DNA from: a virus
Virus record (IMG/VR): IMGVR_UViG_3300031746_000113
Coordinates: 1-30,485 of that record
Strand: one strand, 5' to 3'
Length of the DNA stretch: 30,485 nucleotides
Both the position numbers and the translations under genes were made by a program. The notes under the pieces are model-generated. The model did no database searches. It had not been told where the DNA came from and worked only from the letters and a program-made list of their open reading frames with translations. Below, one piece after another: positions 29,266 to 30,485 of this stretch; position 1 is the first letter of the stretch, and every line of letters begins with the position of its first letter.

Positions 29266-30485
29266 TGAGACTCATCATCTTCTCAGACCTCGAACTCACC
29301 CGCGACCGTCTCGCGATTGCCGAGCCGATTCTCAAAGAACTTTTCTCGCACGTGCGGCTGGGCGATAAGGTCGTCTTTACCGGCGACATGTGGCGCGAGT
29401 ATAACGCGGTAACGGAGAGATTCGCAAAAAAAATCCTCGCAGCAAATCTGGAGGACGCGTGGTTCCTCGTCGGCAATCACGATCGAGAGATCGGCACCGA
29501 TCGCCTCAGCGCGGCATTCGATATGTCGTCCGTATTTGATGTACCAGACGCATTCGAGAAGAACGGCGTCTGGTTCGCCTTCCTCCCGGCCCCGGATCGC
29601 GCCGCCTTCGGCACCTCTCGCCGTCCCGAAGGACGCAAGGCTCGCGATGCCGCCCTATCCGAAGCCCTCGAAGCGGCGCTCATCTCCCTCGAAATCCAGA
29701 TCGGCCCGGAGAATCTCGGGCGCGCAATTCTGTTCTTCCACGGTGCGGTATCGGGCGAAGAGGTTGCGCCGGGGCAAATCGCCGCCGGTCTCACTTGGTC
29801 GATACCCGCCGCGCGCCTCTCACGTTGGGGCCTCGCGATCGGCGGGCACATTCACAAGCCGGGGCAGAGCGCCCCGAACGTCTACAGCGTCGGTGGAATC
29901 GCCAACTGGACCTTCTCCGACCGAGCCGAGCAATTCCGCGCGCTGGTAGTTGAGATCGAGGATCATTGGTCTGGGCTATCAATGACGGGGCCTTTCAAGG
30001 TCTCCGAGATTCCGCTCCTGCGCGTGCTCGTGCCGATAGAACTTACGCTTGATGAGGAAGGATTGCATGGCGGCGGCGGTGAGGAAATAAAGGCCTATGA
30101 TATTGGGGCAATCATGGGCGTTCTTGAAGGATGTGGCGTCAATCTCGCCACCGACACCATCTCCCTCAAGATCAAGGCCCGTCTCCCTCAGCACGAAATG
30201 GCGATGGTGCCCAAGGCCGAAGATCTGCAGAAGGCAATCAACGATCTCGTCGAGAGGTCGCTCATCCAGACCTGCATCATCACCCGCGAAGTAACGGGGC
30301 TCCATAAGGCCCGGCTCACGACCGAGCAGAGCGCACGCGAAATGACACTCCCGCAAATACTCGACCTCTACGTCGAGACGACGGGGAACGGCACGGCGCC
30401 AGAGACGGTAGTGGCCGCGAAGGACCGCATCGACCGCATCGCTGACTACTACAAGCCGGGAGCAGGGACGTTCGGCTTCGAACCG
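29265..30485 (+). CDS. SbcD/Mre11-like nuclease (3' end outside window)
   Basis: The ATG at 29265 overlaps the previous stop, and the frame is open to the last base (407 codons visible, no stop). Metallophosphoesterase motifs are visible: IIFSDLE (motif I), VVFTGDMW (Asp41), FLVGNHDRE (70-73), FFHG (His159) and GGHIHKPG (His195, His197). Motif I carries Glu10 where D-x-H is normal. The arrangement and the long C-terminal part point to SbcD/Mre11-type nucleases, which process DNA ends with an ATPase partner; an SbcC-like gene would be expected just downstream but is outside the window. Confidence 0.86.
   Translation, partial: MRLIIFSDLELTRDRLAIAEPILKELFSHVRLGDKVVFTGDMWREYNAVTERFAKKILAANLEDAWFLVGNHDREIGTDRLSAAFDMSSVFDVPDAFEKNGVWFAFLPAPDRAAFGTSRRPEGRKARDAALSEALEAALISLEIQIGPENLGRAILFFHGAVSGEEVAPGQIAAGLTWSIPAARLSRWGLAIGGHIHKPGQSAPNVYSVGGIANWTFSDRAEQFRALVVEIEDHWSGLSMTGPFKVSEIPLLRVLVPIELTLDEEGLHGGGGEEIKAYDIGAIMGVLEGCGVNLATDTISLKIKARLPQHEMAMVPKAEDLQKAINDLVERSLIQTCIITREVTGLHKARLTTEQSAREMTLPQILDLYVETTGNGTAPETVVAAKDRIDRIADYYKPGAGTFGFEP

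Overview
This window looks like most of the genome of a temperate, tailed, siphovirus-type bacteriophage, either an integrated prophage or a phage contig. It carries a complete head and long-tail morphogenesis set built around a HK97-type capsid, a lysis cassette, a tyrosine integrase, a divergent two-repressor switch, and the start of an early recombination and replication block. No ordinary chromosomal gene was recognised. The host is probably a Gram-negative (diderm) bacterium. Several phage genes encode Sec signal peptides, one small product looks like an outer-membrane beta-barrel ending in Phe, and one large secreted protein combines a HYDIN/ASH-like domain with fibronectin-like modules of a kind common in FCB-group and candidate-phylum bacteria. 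That taxonomic hint is an inference and weak. Neither phage nor host can be named from this sequence.

Layout, left to right. 1-2502: small terminase (cut by the window edge), a small unknown gene, large terminase and one small gene, closed by a clear intrinsic terminator at 2544-2567. 2600-7260: a probable promoter, then portal fused to a Mu-F-like head morphogenesis domain, prohead protease and major capsid protein. 7328-11696: an unusual accessory insert of a small protein, two signal-peptide proteins (the second about 1,070 residues with six cysteine-paired repeats) and a membrane-anchored or lipoprotein-like protein. 11698-16915: Ig/BppU-like protein, head-tail connector, neck or tail-completion protein, tail terminator, small protein, tail tube, tail assembly chaperones in two overlapping frames, and a short tape measure. 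16915-21079: lectin-like distal tail protein, HxH-repeat tail fibre and two baseplate-type proteins. 21090-22598: XhlA-like membrane protein, M15-type endolysin, holin and an exported beta-barrel-like protein. 22687-24305: three small cysteine-rich proteins and a metallophosphoesterase.

24306-24882 has no convincing gene and is the best candidate for attP, with repeated AGTCGGTTC motifs that could be integrase arm sites. The minus-strand lysogeny operon follows: repressor, small membrane protein, integrase (26409 down to 24883). A compact control region (26410-26530) separates it from rightward early genes: a second XRE regulator that appears to be read from a leaderless mRNA, two MerR/excisionase-like winged-helix proteins, tiny unknown genes, a large unknown protein possibly involved in strand annealing, and a SbcD/Mre11-like nuclease cut off by the window end.

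The late genes are packed as ATGA/GTGA/TAATG overlaps or with strong Shine-Dalgarno sequences a few bases upstream, so one or two long late transcripts with translational coupling are likely. The most unusual parts are the exported-protein block inside the structural operon, the tail chaperone frame arrangement (+1 rather than the usual -1), and the immunity region with phased T-tracts and a leaderless gene.
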